This document shows, piece after piece, positions 1 through 7,833 of a DNA stretch of 21,775 bases (positions are counted from its first letter, which is position 1; each line of letters starts with the position of its first letter). Made by a program: the position numbers and the translations under genes. The stretch is from assembly GCA_007136145.1 (NCBI GenBank), contig SLHN01000144.1, forward strand, positions 1-21,775, given 5' to 3'. The stretch is from Thioalkalivibrio sp. Lineage in GTDB: Bacteria > Pseudomonadota > Gammaproteobacteria > Ectothiorhodospirales > Ectothiorhodospiraceae. Below the pieces are notes generated by a model that saw only the letters and a list, made by a program, of their open reading frames with translations, did no database searches and had not been told where the DNA came from.

Positions 1-64
1 GCCTGAGCCATCAGCCGGTCTGTCAGCAAGCGCCACGCACAAACGCAATACAACGGGAAACAAC

Positions 65-1510
65 ATGATCGACAGCCTTGTTCGCGAAACTCTGCTCGAC
101 CCAGGTAACGTTTCCGAGGACGGGCTGGCGTCCGTGCTCGGCGCCTCTTTCGGTCGCGGTACCGACGGCGGCGACTGTTACTTCCAGTTCATTTGCCAGG
201 AAGGTTGGTCGCTCGAGGATGGACTGGTCAAGAGCGCGAGCTTCAATATCGAACGTGGCGTGGGTATCCGGGTGATTTCTGGAGAACAGACCGGATTCGC
301 CTACTCCGACGAGATCACCCTTCCAGCAATGCTCGAGGCGGGCCGCACCGCGCGCAGCATCGCCAGCGCGGGTCAAACCGGGTCGGTCGCCGTGCGTCCA
401 GGCGCCACTCGGGGGACGGGGCTCTATCTTCCTGACGATCCGCTGGGCTCGCTTGACGAAGCCCGCAAGATCGAGCTGCTCAAGCACGTCGATGCGGAGG
501 CCCGTGCCGCGGACCCACGCGTGACCCAGGTCATGTGCTCGCTGGCGGGAGTTCGTGAGGTGGTGCTGGTTTTGAATTCCGATGGCGAGCTGGTTACGGA
601 TGTCCGGCCGCTGGTGCGGATGAATGTGCAGGTTCTGGTGGAGCAGAACGGGCGGCGTGAGTCCGGTTCCGCTGGCGGTGGTGGCCGCCAGGGTTACGTC
701 TATTTTACCGAGGGAGACCGCGCCGGTGCCTATGCCCGTGAGGCGGTGCGCCAGGCATTGGTCAATCTCGAGGCGGTGGACGCTCCGGCTGGCACCATGA
801 AAGTGGTTCTCGGCCCGGGCTGGCCTGGGGTGCTGCTGCACGAGGCGATCGGGCACGGATTGGAAGGTGACTTCAACCGTAAGGGTACCTCTGCCTTTGC
901 AGGACGTATCGGTGAGCGGGTCGCGGCTCCCGGTATCACCATCGTCGACGACGGCACGCTCCCGGGCCGCCGAGGTTCCCTGAACGTCGATGACGAGGGT
1001 ACCGTGACCCAGCAAACAGTATTGATCGAGGACGGTTACCTGCGCGGATATATGCAGGATCGTCTGAATGGCCGCCTGAGCGGTGTCCGGTCCACCGGTA
1101 ACGGTCGGCGCGAATCCTACGCGCACCTGCCGATGCCACGGATGACGAACACCTACATGCTTGCTGGCGGACACGACCCGGCGGAAATCATTGCCTCAGT
1201 CGATCGCGGGCTGTACGCAGTGAACTTCGGCGGCGGGCAGGTCGATATCACCTCGGGGAAGTTTGTGTTTTCGGCTTCGGAGGCCTATCTGATCGAAAAC
1301 GGGCGGGTGACCCAGCCGGTCAAGGGTGCAACCCTGATCGGCAACGGCCCGGACGTCTTGACCCGCGTGTCCATGGTGGGCAACGATCTGGAGCTCGACA
1401 CCGGGGTTGGCACCTGTGGCAAGGAAGGGCAGGGTGTGCCGGTGGGCGTCGGTCAACCTACGTTGCGCATCGAAGCCATGACGGTTGGCGGTACCCAACA
1501 GGCTGCCTGA
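65..1510 (+). CDS. tldD: TldD metalloprotease subunit
   Basis: TldD is the catalytic subunit of the cytoplasmic TldD/TldE zinc peptidase, which degrades unfolded peptides and in E. coli matures microcin B17 and turns over the CcdA antitoxin. The protein is 481 residues, the usual length for TldD. The metal site is visible as HEAIGH (HExxxH) at residues 259-264. A conserved cysteine in [11 protein letters not shown] at residue 451 is the likely third ligand. The ATG at 65 is preceded by GGGAAA at 55-60, a reasonable ribosome site. Its partner pmbA lies 550 bases downstream on the same strand with one small gene between. The family assignment is very secure; the substrate in this host is unknown. 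Confidence 0.97.
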   Translation: MIDSLVRETLLDPGNVSEDGLASVLGASFGRGTDGGDCYFQFICQEGWSLEDGLVKSASFNIERGVGIRVISGEQTGFAYSDEITLPAMLEAGRTARSIASAGQTGSVAVRPGATRGTGLYLPDDPLGSLDEARKIELLKHVDAEARAADPRVTQVMCSLAGVREVVLVLNSDGELVTDVRPLVRMNVQVLVEQNGRRESGSAGGGGRQGYVYFTEGDRAGAYAREAVRQALVNLEAVDAPAGTMKVVLGPGWPGVLLHEAIGHGLEGDFNRKGTSAFAGRIGERVAAPGITIVDDGTLPGRRGSLNVDDEGTVTQQTVLIEDGYLRGYMQDRLNGRLSGVRSTGNGRRESYAHLPMPRMTNTYMLAGGHDPAEIIASVDRGLYAVNFGGGQVDITSGKFVFSASEAYLIENGRVTQPVKGATLIGNGPDVLTRVSMVGNDLELDTGVGTCGKEGQGVPVGVGQPTLRIEAMTVGGTQQAA

Positions 1511-1554
1511 CAATCACGATGATGCATGACATCCGGAAGGATGAAAGTGGGCCA

Positions 1555-1617
1555 CGGAAGAACACGGCGACACACTGACAAGGCCTTGGTTGCCCCTTCG
1601 GTTGTCAGGCTCTTCCG
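1555..1617 (+). other. Nested inverted repeats between tldD and the small gene
   Basis: An outer pair CGGAAGA (1555-1561) and TCTTCCG (1611-1617) encloses an inner pair CTGACAA (1575-1581) and TTGTCAG (1602-1608). Both are perfect 7-base arms. The transcript could fold into a stem with an asymmetric internal loop between tldD and the next gene. No T tract follows, so a classical intrinsic terminator is not supported. The effect is unknown. Confidence 0.35.
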
Positions 1618-1714
1618 AGGCTCCATCTTCTCGCCATCAGGGTTTGCCGCGCCGCGTGTTGCAGCGGGTGTCGAATAATTTCGGGCAATGAACATCAGCG
1701 CCCAGGAGCCATCA

Positions 1715-1978
1715 ATGACGCTTCTCGCACTCCTCGAAGAAGAACGATCGCTGCCGGAGGGTCACGGGGCCGATCACATCGTGCAATGGCATGTTTTCCG
1801 GTCGCGCGCGCAGGCCGAACGGTTCGCCGAGGGTGTTCATCTCGGTGCCGGACAGAAACTGGTTGGTGGCTTCACCCGGGACAGTCTCGGGATCCTCTAC
1901 TGGGTCGGCGTCCGTGTCGATGATCTCGAACGGTGGGGCAATCGCGGCGCCGTGAACAAGCACGGCGCGAGTCCCTGA
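1715..1978 (+). CDS. Small hypothetical protein between tldD and pmbA
   Basis: I do not recognise this 87-residue protein. The ATG at 1715 is preferred over an in-frame ATG at 1688 because AGGAG at 1704-1708 sits 6 bases ahead of it, while nothing similar precedes 1688. The sequence is acidic at its start (LLEEERSLPEG). It then alternates strand- and helix-like stretches, such as QWHVFRSRAQAERFAEGV followed by LVGGFTRD and ILYWVGVRVDD, which suggests a small alpha/beta soluble domain. It contains no cysteine, signal peptide or membrane segment. The layout faintly recalls RraB-like ferredoxin folds, but I would not assign it. Its place between the two TldD/E subunits suggests co-transcription; a role as partner or substrate is speculation. 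Confidence 0.65.
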   Translation: MTLLALLEEERSLPEGHGADHIVQWHVFRSRAQAERFAEGVHLGAGQKLVGGFTRDSLGILYWVGVRVDDLERWGNRGAVNKHGASP

Positions 1979-2061
1979 GCCGCCCATCCGCCGCCACACC
2001 TATTTCCCATCATGGCCGGATTGTCCCGAACCATGGGCTCCGGTCTCTTCACGCCCAGGAA

Positions 2062-3432
2062 ATGATGAAAAGCATGAGTCAGGTAATGGAAGTACAGGCA
2101 CTCTCGCATAGTCCTGAATCGCTGGAGGACAGGGTGCGCATGGTCCTGGATCACGCCCGGGCTTGTGGCGCCTCCGCGGCACAGGTGATTGTCAGCCATA
2201 ACGTGGGACTCAGTGTGACCGTGCGCAAGGGCGAGGTCGATACACTCGAGTACGAGCGTGATCAGCAAATGGGGCTGGTGGCGCATTTCGGCCAATCCAA
2301 GGGCTCGGCCTCCACCACGGACTTCAGCGCCGCCGCGCTCCGGCAGACCGCCGAAGCCGCCTGCCGCATTGCGCGGCATACCGAGCCGGATCCGTACGCG
2401 GGCCTGCCGGACCCGGAGGAGCAGGCGCACGACTGGGACGATCTCGATCTCGATCATCCCTGGGATTGCCCGTCCGGTAGCGCGATCGAACTGGCGCGAC
2501 GGATCGAGGCCGCCGGTTTTGCCGTGGATCCGCGCATCGAGAATTCGGAGGGCGCCAGCGTCAGTACCCGGCGCGGCATGTCCTTCCTCGGGGATAGTCA
2601 GGGCTTCATGGGAGGCTACCGGAGCACGCGGCACTCGTTGTCCTGTGCGTTGGTCGCACGCGACACGGCCGGCATGCAGCGCGACTATGCCTATACGGTG
2701 TCGCGCAACCCGTCGGAAATGAACGATCCTGAAACGGTGGGCCGGGAAGCGGCGGAACGAACCCTGCAACGACTGGGGTCACGCAAGATTGGTACCCGTC
2801 AGTGCCCGGTCCTGTTTGTTCCCGAAATGGCGCGCGGACTGATCGGCAGTTTTACCCGCGCCATCAGCGGTGGTGCGCAGTACCGAAAGAACTCGTTTCT
2901 GCTGGACGCCGCCGGGCAGGAGATTTTTCCGGCCTGGATGCGGATCGCCGAATACCCGCATCTGCCGGCTGCACTCGGCAGCGCCCCCTTCGATGGAGAG
3001 GGCGTGCGGACCCGGGATCGGGAACTGATCAGTGACGGGGTGCTTCAGGGTTACATTCTGGACAGCTATGCTGCCCGGCGACTGGGGCTGCAGACTACCG
3101 GCAATGCCGGGGGCGCGCGCAATGTGACCGTGCAGCCCCACCCCGGTGACAAGGGTTTTCGCGAGTTGCTTGCGGACATGGGTACCGGGCTTCTGGTCAC
3201 CGAACTGATCGGGCAGGGCGTGAACCAGGTTACCGGAGACTATTCGCGCGGCGCAGCGGGTTTCTGGGTCGAGAACGGCGAACTCGTGCACCCGGTCGAG
3301 GAGATCACCATCGCCGGGAACCTGAAGGACATGTTCCGAAGGATTGCGGCGGTTGGTAACGATATCGACATTCGCGGCAATACCCGTTGCGGATCGATCC
3401 TGATCGAGTCGATGACCGTCGCCGGCGAGTGA
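2062..3432 (+). CDS. pmbA: PmbA/TldE peptidase subunit
   Basis: PmbA (TldE) is the non-catalytic partner of TldD; the heterodimer forms the cytoplasmic peptidase. From the ATG at 2062 the protein is 456 residues, close to the roughly 450 of E. coli PmbA. Conserved blocks include KGSASTTDFS near the N terminus, YRSTRHSLSC and ERDYAYT-like RDYAYTVSRN in the middle, and TGDYSRGAAGFWVENGE plus EITIAGNLKDM near the C terminus. It lacks the HExxxH site of TldD, as expected. The start is uncertain because ATGs at 2062, 2065, 2074 and 2086 are all in frame; AGGA at 2057-2060 best suits 2065 or 2074. The open frame extends to 1933, but that would overlap the preceding gene. It converges on the oxidoreductase gene with only 6 bases between stop codons. 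Confidence 0.96.
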   Translation: MMKSMSQVMEVQALSHSPESLEDRVRMVLDHARACGASAAQVIVSHNVGLSVTVRKGEVDTLEYERDQQMGLVAHFGQSKGSASTTDFSAAALRQTAEAACRIARHTEPDPYAGLPDPEEQAHDWDDLDLDHPWDCPSGSAIELARRIEAAGFAVDPRIENSEGASVSTRRGMSFLGDSQGFMGGYRSTRHSLSCALVARDTAGMQRDYAYTVSRNPSEMNDPETVGREAAERTLQRLGSRKIGTRQCPVLFVPEMARGLIGSFTRAISGGAQYRKNSFLLDAAGQEIFPAWMRIAEYPHLPAALGSAPFDGEGVRTRDRELISDGVLQGYILDSYAARRLGLQTTGNAGGARNVTVQPHPGDKGFRELLADMGTGLLVTELIGQGVNQVTGDYSRGAAGFWVENGELVHPVEEITIAGNLKDMFRRIAAVGNDIDIRGNTRCGSILIESMTVAGE

Positions 3433-3438
3433 CGTCCG

Positions 3439-4839
3439 TCAGCGGAAAATCGTGTCCTCGAGATGCCATTTCGAGGCCAGGGTCTCGGTGGCGTTCAGAA
3501 CCTCCTCGGCGCGGGCCGGGTGATTCCACGTGCCTTGGGCGAGCCAGGCCAATGCCGTCGCCCGGTCCGGTGCCAGAGAAAGCAGGTGGATCAACTCTCC
3601 GGCGTCACTGCCGATGATCTCACCGCCGAGAAGCGCGCCGCTGTCCATGTCGCCGATCAGACGCACGAAGCCCTCCGGCTCATCCTGTCCCAAGGCGCAT
3701 GGCGATGTTTCGAACGCCGCGAATCCAATCGCTGGCTCGAGTTCCTCGTCCTCGGCGGAGTCCTCGGTCATTCCCAGGCGCGCCATCTCCACGGCGCTGT
3801 AGATCACCATGGGAACGAATCGCCCATCCTGCTCGCGCTCGGTGTCTCCGAGGATGTTGTCGACCGCGACGGTGGCGTCCGACAGCGCGTGGTTGGCGGT
3901 CATCCAGTCGCCCGCGACGTCGCCGATGGCGTAGATGTTCGGTGCCGACGTCCGCAGGGTGCCTCGACGCCGGATGAAGCCGCGGGAATCGGTTTCCACA
4001 CCGATGCATTCCAAGCCCAGGTTTTCGGTAAATGGTCTACGGCCGGTGCCCAGCAATACCCAGTCCACATCGAAGGTATTGCCGTCGGCGGCTATCACCA
4101 CCCGGTCGCCTTCCAGCGTCACCGATTCATAATCCTTGACCCGTTGGGCATCGATCCCGTGAACCGCCAGCTGCTTCTTCAGCGTCGATAGCGCCTGCGG
4201 GCTGAATCCCAGCCGAGACAGCGGCGTCGAACGTGTCAGCCAGGTCACGTCCCGGCCCAGCATCGTCAGGATGAATGCGAATTCGGTGGCCACCACACCG
4301 CTTCCGATGATCGCGACCCGCTGCCCCGAAGGTGGCGGTTGATCGAACAGCAGGTCCGTACTGAGGATGCGTCCTTCGTGCAATTCAAAGGGGCTGGGGA
4401 CGATTGGTGTCGCGCCGGTCGCGATGATGCTGTTCGTGGCCCCGATGGTTTCCACGCCATCCGGTCCCTGGACCTCGATGACATCAGCCGCGACAAACCG
4501 AGCATGTCCCTCGCGGGATTGGACCTTCAGATGTTTCAGGTAGCCGCGATAGCTATCACGGACCGTGCCCACCACGCTGCGTTGGTGCTCCCAGGCTCCA
4601 GCAAGGTCGCCGGACAGCGTTCCGGTGATGCCGCGGCCGGCGAAGTGCCGTTGGGCGGCGAGCATGCGCGCCGAGTGATACCAATCCTTTTTCGGCACGC
4701 AGCCGCGGTTCAGACAGCAGCCGCCCCACTCCGCGCGCTCGATGATGACAACGTCGAGTCCGCGCAGGGCTCCGAGCACAGCTGCCCGGTACCCGCCTGG
4801 ACCACTGCCGATCACCGCCAGGTCGAAAGTATCGCTCAT
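3439..4839 (-). CDS. FAD pyridine-nucleotide disulfide oxidoreductase (Lpd/glutathione reductase family)
   Basis: This is a class I FAD- and NAD(P)H-dependent disulfide oxidoreductase of 466 residues. FAD binding is shown by GSGPGGYRAA (11-20) and by NIYAIGDVAG (301-310). The redox pair is C42/C47 in CCLNRGCVPKK. The catalytic His-Glu dyad is H440/E445 in NHPARAEE. The N-terminal FAD motif resembles dihydrolipoamide dehydrogenase, while VPKK after the second cysteine resembles glutathione reductase. After the second Rossmann motif GSGVVATEFA, R203 and R209 match the spacing of the two NADPH-binding arginines of glutathione reductase. The ATG at 4839 overlaps the DUF3108 stop as ATGA, so translation is probably coupled. 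No 2-oxo-acid dehydrogenase genes are nearby. The real substrate cannot be read from the sequence. Confidence 0.9.
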   Translation of the reverse strand: MSDTFDLAVIGSGPGGYRAAVLGALRGLDVVIIERAEWGGCCLNRGCVPKKDWYHSARMLAAQRHFAGRGITGTLSGDLAGAWEHQRSVVGTVRDSYRGYLKHLKVQSREGHARFVAADVIEVQGPDGVETIGATNSIIATGATPIVPSPFELHEGRILSTDLLFDQPPPSGQRVAIIGSGVVATEFAFILTMLGRDVTWLTRSTPLSRLGFSPQALSTLKKQLAVHGIDAQRVKDYESVTLEGDRVVIAADGNTFDVDWVLLGTGRRPFTENLGLECIGVETDSRGFIRRRGTLRTSAPNIYAIGDVAGDWMTANHALSDATVAVDNILGDTEREQDGRFVPMVIYSAVEMARLGMTEDSAEDEELEPAIGFAAFETSPCALGQDEPEGFVRLIGDMDSGALLGGEIIGSDAGELIHLLSLAPDRATALAWLAQGTWNHPARAEEVLNATETLASKWHLEDTIFR

Positions 4840-5576
4840 CGGCGGCCCGCGTTGTTCCCGGCCCGCGGCTGGTGCCACTCAACGTGGGTGAGCTCGAGCT
4901 GTAGGATGTTGCCATCAGCCTCATAGTCGAGACGGACCGGCAGGTAGTTCAGCGTGGGTGCGAACCAGCCGGTCAATTCCACGCCGCTATCGTCGTCCTT
5001 GCGCACCACTCGCAATGCCCGCATCGGCCCGAGCACGGTCGAGACATTTTCAGTACCCTGCAGCAATAGAGAATACTCGCGCAGCCGATCACGTTCGAGG
5101 ATCTTCACTGCGATCGTTCGGTCGAAGCTGCCGGTACGCAATCCCTGCATCGTCAGGTAAAGGGACGACAGGAAGTCGAGAGTGTCCCGCGGAACCTCAA
5201 GGTCGAACGCCTTCTTGCTGATGTGCCCTTGTGCACGGTTGGTTGCCCAGTCGAATCGTGTCTCGACCCTCCGTTCGCGACGCGGAGTGATCTGGGCGCT
5301 ACGGGTCTGAACCAGGCGTGGATATCCATCATGCGTGCTGAAGGTTGATTCGCGGTTGAACTCGAAACGCCCCAGGATTCGCATGAAACCGGAAAGGTGG
5401 GCGTCGAGGGACATTCTGGTGTTACCGCCCTCGTGGCTCAGTGTGCTCTGCGCTACCAGCGTGTTTCCGAATACCTGAGCCTCGTACGTTGCCGTATACG
5501 CGGGGAACGAACTGGCAACGGCGGTTTTCATGGCTCCGGTCAGGAGCAGTACTACAATCCAGTTCAGCCAGCGCAT
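4836..5576 (-). CDS. DUF3108 exported protein
   Basis: This 246-residue protein matches the DUF3108 family, whose members are often encoded beside purN and purM in gammaproteobacteria. The N terminus is a Sec signal peptide (MRWLNWIVVLLLTG) with probable cleavage after AVASS-like residues near position 22. The mature part is mostly beta-strand, with the family-typical opening YTATYEAQVFGN and the closing stretch GWFAPTLNYLPVRLDYE. It is therefore likely periplasmic or outer-membrane-associated. Its biochemical role is unknown. The start lies 2 bases after the purN stop, and its own stop overlaps the next gene's start, so purN, this gene and the oxidoreductase form one translational unit. Confidence 0.88.
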   Translation of the reverse strand: MRWLNWIVVLLLTGAMKTAVASSFPAYTATYEAQVFGNTLVAQSTLSHEGGNTRMSLDAHLSGFMRILGRFEFNRESTFSTHDGYPRLVQTRSAQITPRRERRVETRFDWATNRAQGHISKKAFDLEVPRDTLDFLSSLYLTMQGLRTGSFDRTIAVKILERDRLREYSLLLQGTENVSTVLGPMRALRVVRKDDDSGVELTGWFAPTLNYLPVRLDYEADGNILQLELTHVEWHQPRAGNNAGRR

Positions 5577-5578
5577 GT

Positions 5579-6259
5579 CTACCTCGCTTCGATGATGTCG
5601 CTCAGAAGCAGGGGCTGCTCCAGCCTGCTGCCATCGAATTCCAGCGTGCCACCCGTGGCATGAACGCGGCCGGCACAGATTAGCCCGACCGCGGCGGGAT
5701 AAAGCTGGTGCTCGGCCGCCTGCACGCGTTGTGCAAGTGTTCCCGGGTCGTCGTCCGCGTGGACCGGTACCCGGGCCTGCATCAGAATCGGGCCGCCGTC
5801 CAGTTCCGCCGTGACGAAGTGAACGCTGGTACCGTGGGTGTCGGCGCCTGCGGCCAGCGCTCGGGCATGGGTATCGAGCCCGGGGAAGTCGGGTAGCAGC
5901 GACGGATGTATGTTGACCATGCGGCCGGCAAAACGTGCAACGAATGGCTCAGTCAGTATCCGCATGAAGCCGGCCAGTATGACAAGATCCGGCCTGGAAG
6001 CTTCGATACGATCGGCGAGCGCTCGGTCGAAGGCTTCGCGATCCGGATAGGCACGGTGATCCACCACCGAACACGGGATTCCCGCCCGACGAGCGAAATC
6101 AAGGCCGAGTGCCTGAGGACGGTTGCTGATCACCTGGACGATCCGACCATGGATGCGTCCGTCCGCGCAGGCCTGGATCAGGGCATTCAGATTGCTCCCA
6201 CGCCCGGAAATCAGTACCACCAAGCGTTTCCCGTCAGCGGGATCGTGGCTAATGGTCAT
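5579..6259 (-). CDS. purN: Phosphoribosylglycinamide formyltransferase PurN
   Basis: PurN transfers the formyl group of 10-formyltetrahydrofolate to glycinamide ribonucleotide, the third step of de novo purine synthesis in the cytoplasm. The phosphate-binding opening VVLISGRGSNLNALI, the segment GFMRILTEPFV, the catalytic Asn/His in MVNIHPSLLP and the catalytic Asp in ELDGGPI are all present. The ATG at 6259 gives 226 residues, slightly longer than the 212 of E. coli. An in-frame ATG at 6307 would add 16 residues without family support. No strong ribosome site is seen ahead of 6259. The gene lies 180 bases downstream of purM on the same strand. Confidence 0.95.
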   Translation of the reverse strand: MTISHDPADGKRLVVLISGRGSNLNALIQACADGRIHGRIVQVISNRPQALGLDFARRAGIPCSVVDHRAYPDREAFDRALADRIEASRPDLVILAGFMRILTEPFVARFAGRMVNIHPSLLPDFPGLDTHARALAAGADTHGTSVHFVTAELDGGPILMQARVPVHADDDPGTLAQRVQAAEHQLYPAAVGLICAGRVHATGGTLEFDGSRLEQPLLLSDIIEAR

Positions 6260-6439
6260 GCCCGCGCCACACCGGAAAACGAACTGACTGGGGCACACGT
6301 GAGCCAAGCGGTTTGCACCGTTCGAGGCCTCCGAGGCTTGGGGTGCGGTACCGGCGTGGCATCGGTACGCTGGGCTGAGCTTTTTCGTTCACCGAAGCCA
6401 GCGCGGCGCATGCGGCGATCGGACCGGCAGCATCGGTGG
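6260..6439 (-). other. purM-purN intercistronic gap with hairpin potential
   Basis: The two purine genes are separated by 180 bases with no credible gene. On the minus strand an imperfect stem can form between CGCTGGCT and AGCCCAGCG (one bulged base), closing a loop that includes a short A run. A second pairing GCACC/GGTGC surrounds the palindrome AGGCCT. Neither is followed by a T tract, so these may be processing or attenuation structures rather than a terminator. Confidence 0.3.
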
Positions 6440-7495
6440 TCATGCCGACAGATAGTGGACGGTAGGCGTGCCCGCGCCCTCGACCACCATTCCGATGGGC
6501 CATGTCGGGATGCCGACCGCCCCCAGCTCCGAGATCGTTGCATCCACTTCGGCCGCGGGCAGGATGACGATCATTCCAATGCCGCAGTTGAACGTCCGTA
6601 ACATCTCCGATTCAGAGATGCCACCCGCTCCCTGCAGCCAGTCGAAAACCGGTAACCTTGGCCAGGAGGCAAGGTCGATACGGCCGTCGAGGCCCTGGGG
6701 CAGTACGCGGGGCAGGTTCTCGGTCAGGCCGCCCCCGGTGATATGCGCGAGCGCATGAATGCGCCGGTTTTTCAGCAACGGAAGCAGCGCGCGGACGTAG
6801 ATGGTCGTTGGTGCCAGCAGGGCATCCCCGAGCAGTATGCCTCCGCCGTCGGCCAGCGGCTGACGGAGGTCCGCCGAACTCAGTTCGAGTACGCGGCGGA
6901 TCAGCGAATACCCGTTGGAATGGGGTCCACTGGATGCCAGCCCCAGGAGTACGTCACCGGCTTGTACGGCGCTCCCGTCAAGGATCTCGTCCTTTTCGAC
7001 GATGCCGACCGCAAAACCCGCCAGATCGTAGTCGCCGCCGTGGTACATACCCGGCATTTCCGCTGTCTCGCCGCCAACCAACGCACATCCTGCCTGCTCA
7101 CAACCTTCGGCGATGCCCTTGACCACGTCGGCAGCGATGTCGACGTCCAGCCGACCGGTTGCGTAATAGTCGAGAAAGAACAGCGGCTCCGCGCCCTGCA
7201 CAACGATATCGTTCACGCACATCGCAACAAGGTCGATGCCGATGCTGTCATGGCGGCCGAGTTCCTGCGCAACTCGCAGCTTGGTGCCAACGCCGTCGGT
7301 ACCCGACACCAGTACAGGTCTGCGGAAGCGTTCGACCGGAAGCTCGAACAACGCCCCGAAGCCGCCCAGTCCGGCCAGCACGCCGGGTCGTCGGGTGCGT
7401 GCGGCGTGAGGTCGGATTCGTTCCACCAGGGCGCTTCCCGCAGTGATGTCGACGCCAGCGTCGCGATAGGTCAGACCGGGGCTTGGTTCAGGCAT
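6440..7495 (-). CDS. purM: Phosphoribosylformylglycinamidine cyclo-ligase PurM
   Basis: PurM (AIR synthetase) closes the imidazole ring of FGAM in an ATP-dependent reaction, step five of purine synthesis. Recognised blocks are [13 protein letters not shown] at the N terminus, [10 protein letters not shown] (the nucleotide-binding motif), [55 protein letters not shown] and FNCGIGM. The ATG at 7495 gives 351 residues, matching E. coli (345). ATG 7507 is an alternative, and an upstream ATG at 7669 would add an unrelated 58-residue leader. No good Shine-Dalgarno is visible. The gene is divergent from the DUF2066-hda unit and leads the purM-purN-DUF3108-oxidoreductase cluster. Confidence 0.97.
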   Translation of the reverse strand: MPEPSPGLTYRDAGVDITAGSALVERIRPHAARTRRPGVLAGLGGFGALFELPVERFRRPVLVSGTDGVGTKLRVAQELGRHDSIGIDLVAMCVNDIVVQGAEPLFFLDYYATGRLDVDIAADVVKGIAEGCEQAGCALVGGETAEMPGMYHGGDYDLAGFAVGIVEKDEILDGSAVQAGDVLLGLASSGPHSNGYSLIRRVLELSSADLRQPLADGGGILLGDALLAPTTIYVRALLPLLKNRRIHALAHITGGGLTENLPRVLPQGLDGRIDLASWPRLPVFDWLQGAGGISESEMLRTFNCGIGMIVILPAAEVDATISELGAVGIPTWPIGMVVEGAGTPTVHYLSA

Positions 7496-7833
7496 GGAAG
7501 CTCTCATGGAGGGGATGGTGAATGGTAACGATGGCAGGTAGTGCTTGCAAAAGCTGCTCCGGCAAATGATGGCGTCGGCTGTGGTATGTTGCGCGCTTGA
7601 AGACTTGTCTGGATTCGGGCGCATCGGCCCCGGGCAGGGAAAATTGCATGGACCGAAGTGGAACCGCAAGCATCGTCGCCCGCGAGGGACAAGCTTGTGT
7701 AGGAGCTGCCTCGCGCGCGACGGGCTCGTCGGTGGAGTGTTCGGGGCGATCTGGAATCCTGTTGCCCATATTTGTTCTGGAGATTTGCGTGGCGGCGCTT
7801 GACCAATTGGACGCGATTCCCGATTCGGGGTGT
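7496..7833. promoter_or_regulatory. Divergent purM / DUF2066 intergenic region
   Basis: This stretch of about 340 bases separates the divergent purM and DUF2066 units and must hold promoters for both. I cannot identify convincing -35/-10 pairs; TATGTT at 7585-7590 is a possible plus-strand -10 with no good -35. The frame of the DUF2066 gene stays open through it up to an ATG at 7597. The presence of the REP-like hairpin at 7674-7722 and the lack of any family similarity in the deduced residues argue that it is mostly untranslated. Confidence 0.45.
7674..7722. repeat. REP-like palindromic element
   Basis: Arms CGTCGCCCGCGAGG (7674-7687) and CCTCGCGCGCGACG (7709-7722) are inverted copies with one mismatch in 14. 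The spacer contains the perfect palindrome ACAAGCTTGT (7689-7698) and the string GTGTAGGAGCTGCC. GTAGGAGC followed by a GC-rich palindrome is the signature of REP sequences in Pseudomonas and relatives. Only one copy is seen in the window, so dispersal in the genome is an inference. Confidence 0.55.

Noticed and set aside
23..1174. A 383-codon open frame antisense to tldD
   Set aside because: It lies wholly opposite a well-conserved gene, has no family resemblance, and is explained by GC-rich codon use.
1715..1978. The small gene between tldD and pmbA as a RiPP precursor for TldD/E
   Set aside because: It has no cysteines, no Gly/Ser/Thr-rich core and no leader-core layout, and no modification enzymes are nearby.
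7496..7669. A 58-residue N-terminal extension of PurM from an ATG at 7669
   Set aside because: PurM proteins begin close to the [10 protein letters not shown] motif; the extension has no similarity and would cover the divergent promoter region.
7597..7833. The first 79 codons of the longest DUF2066 frame
   Set aside because: They precede the signal peptide, which should be near the N terminus, and cross a REP-like hairpin. ATG 7648 does have a good ribosome site, so this rejection is not absolute.
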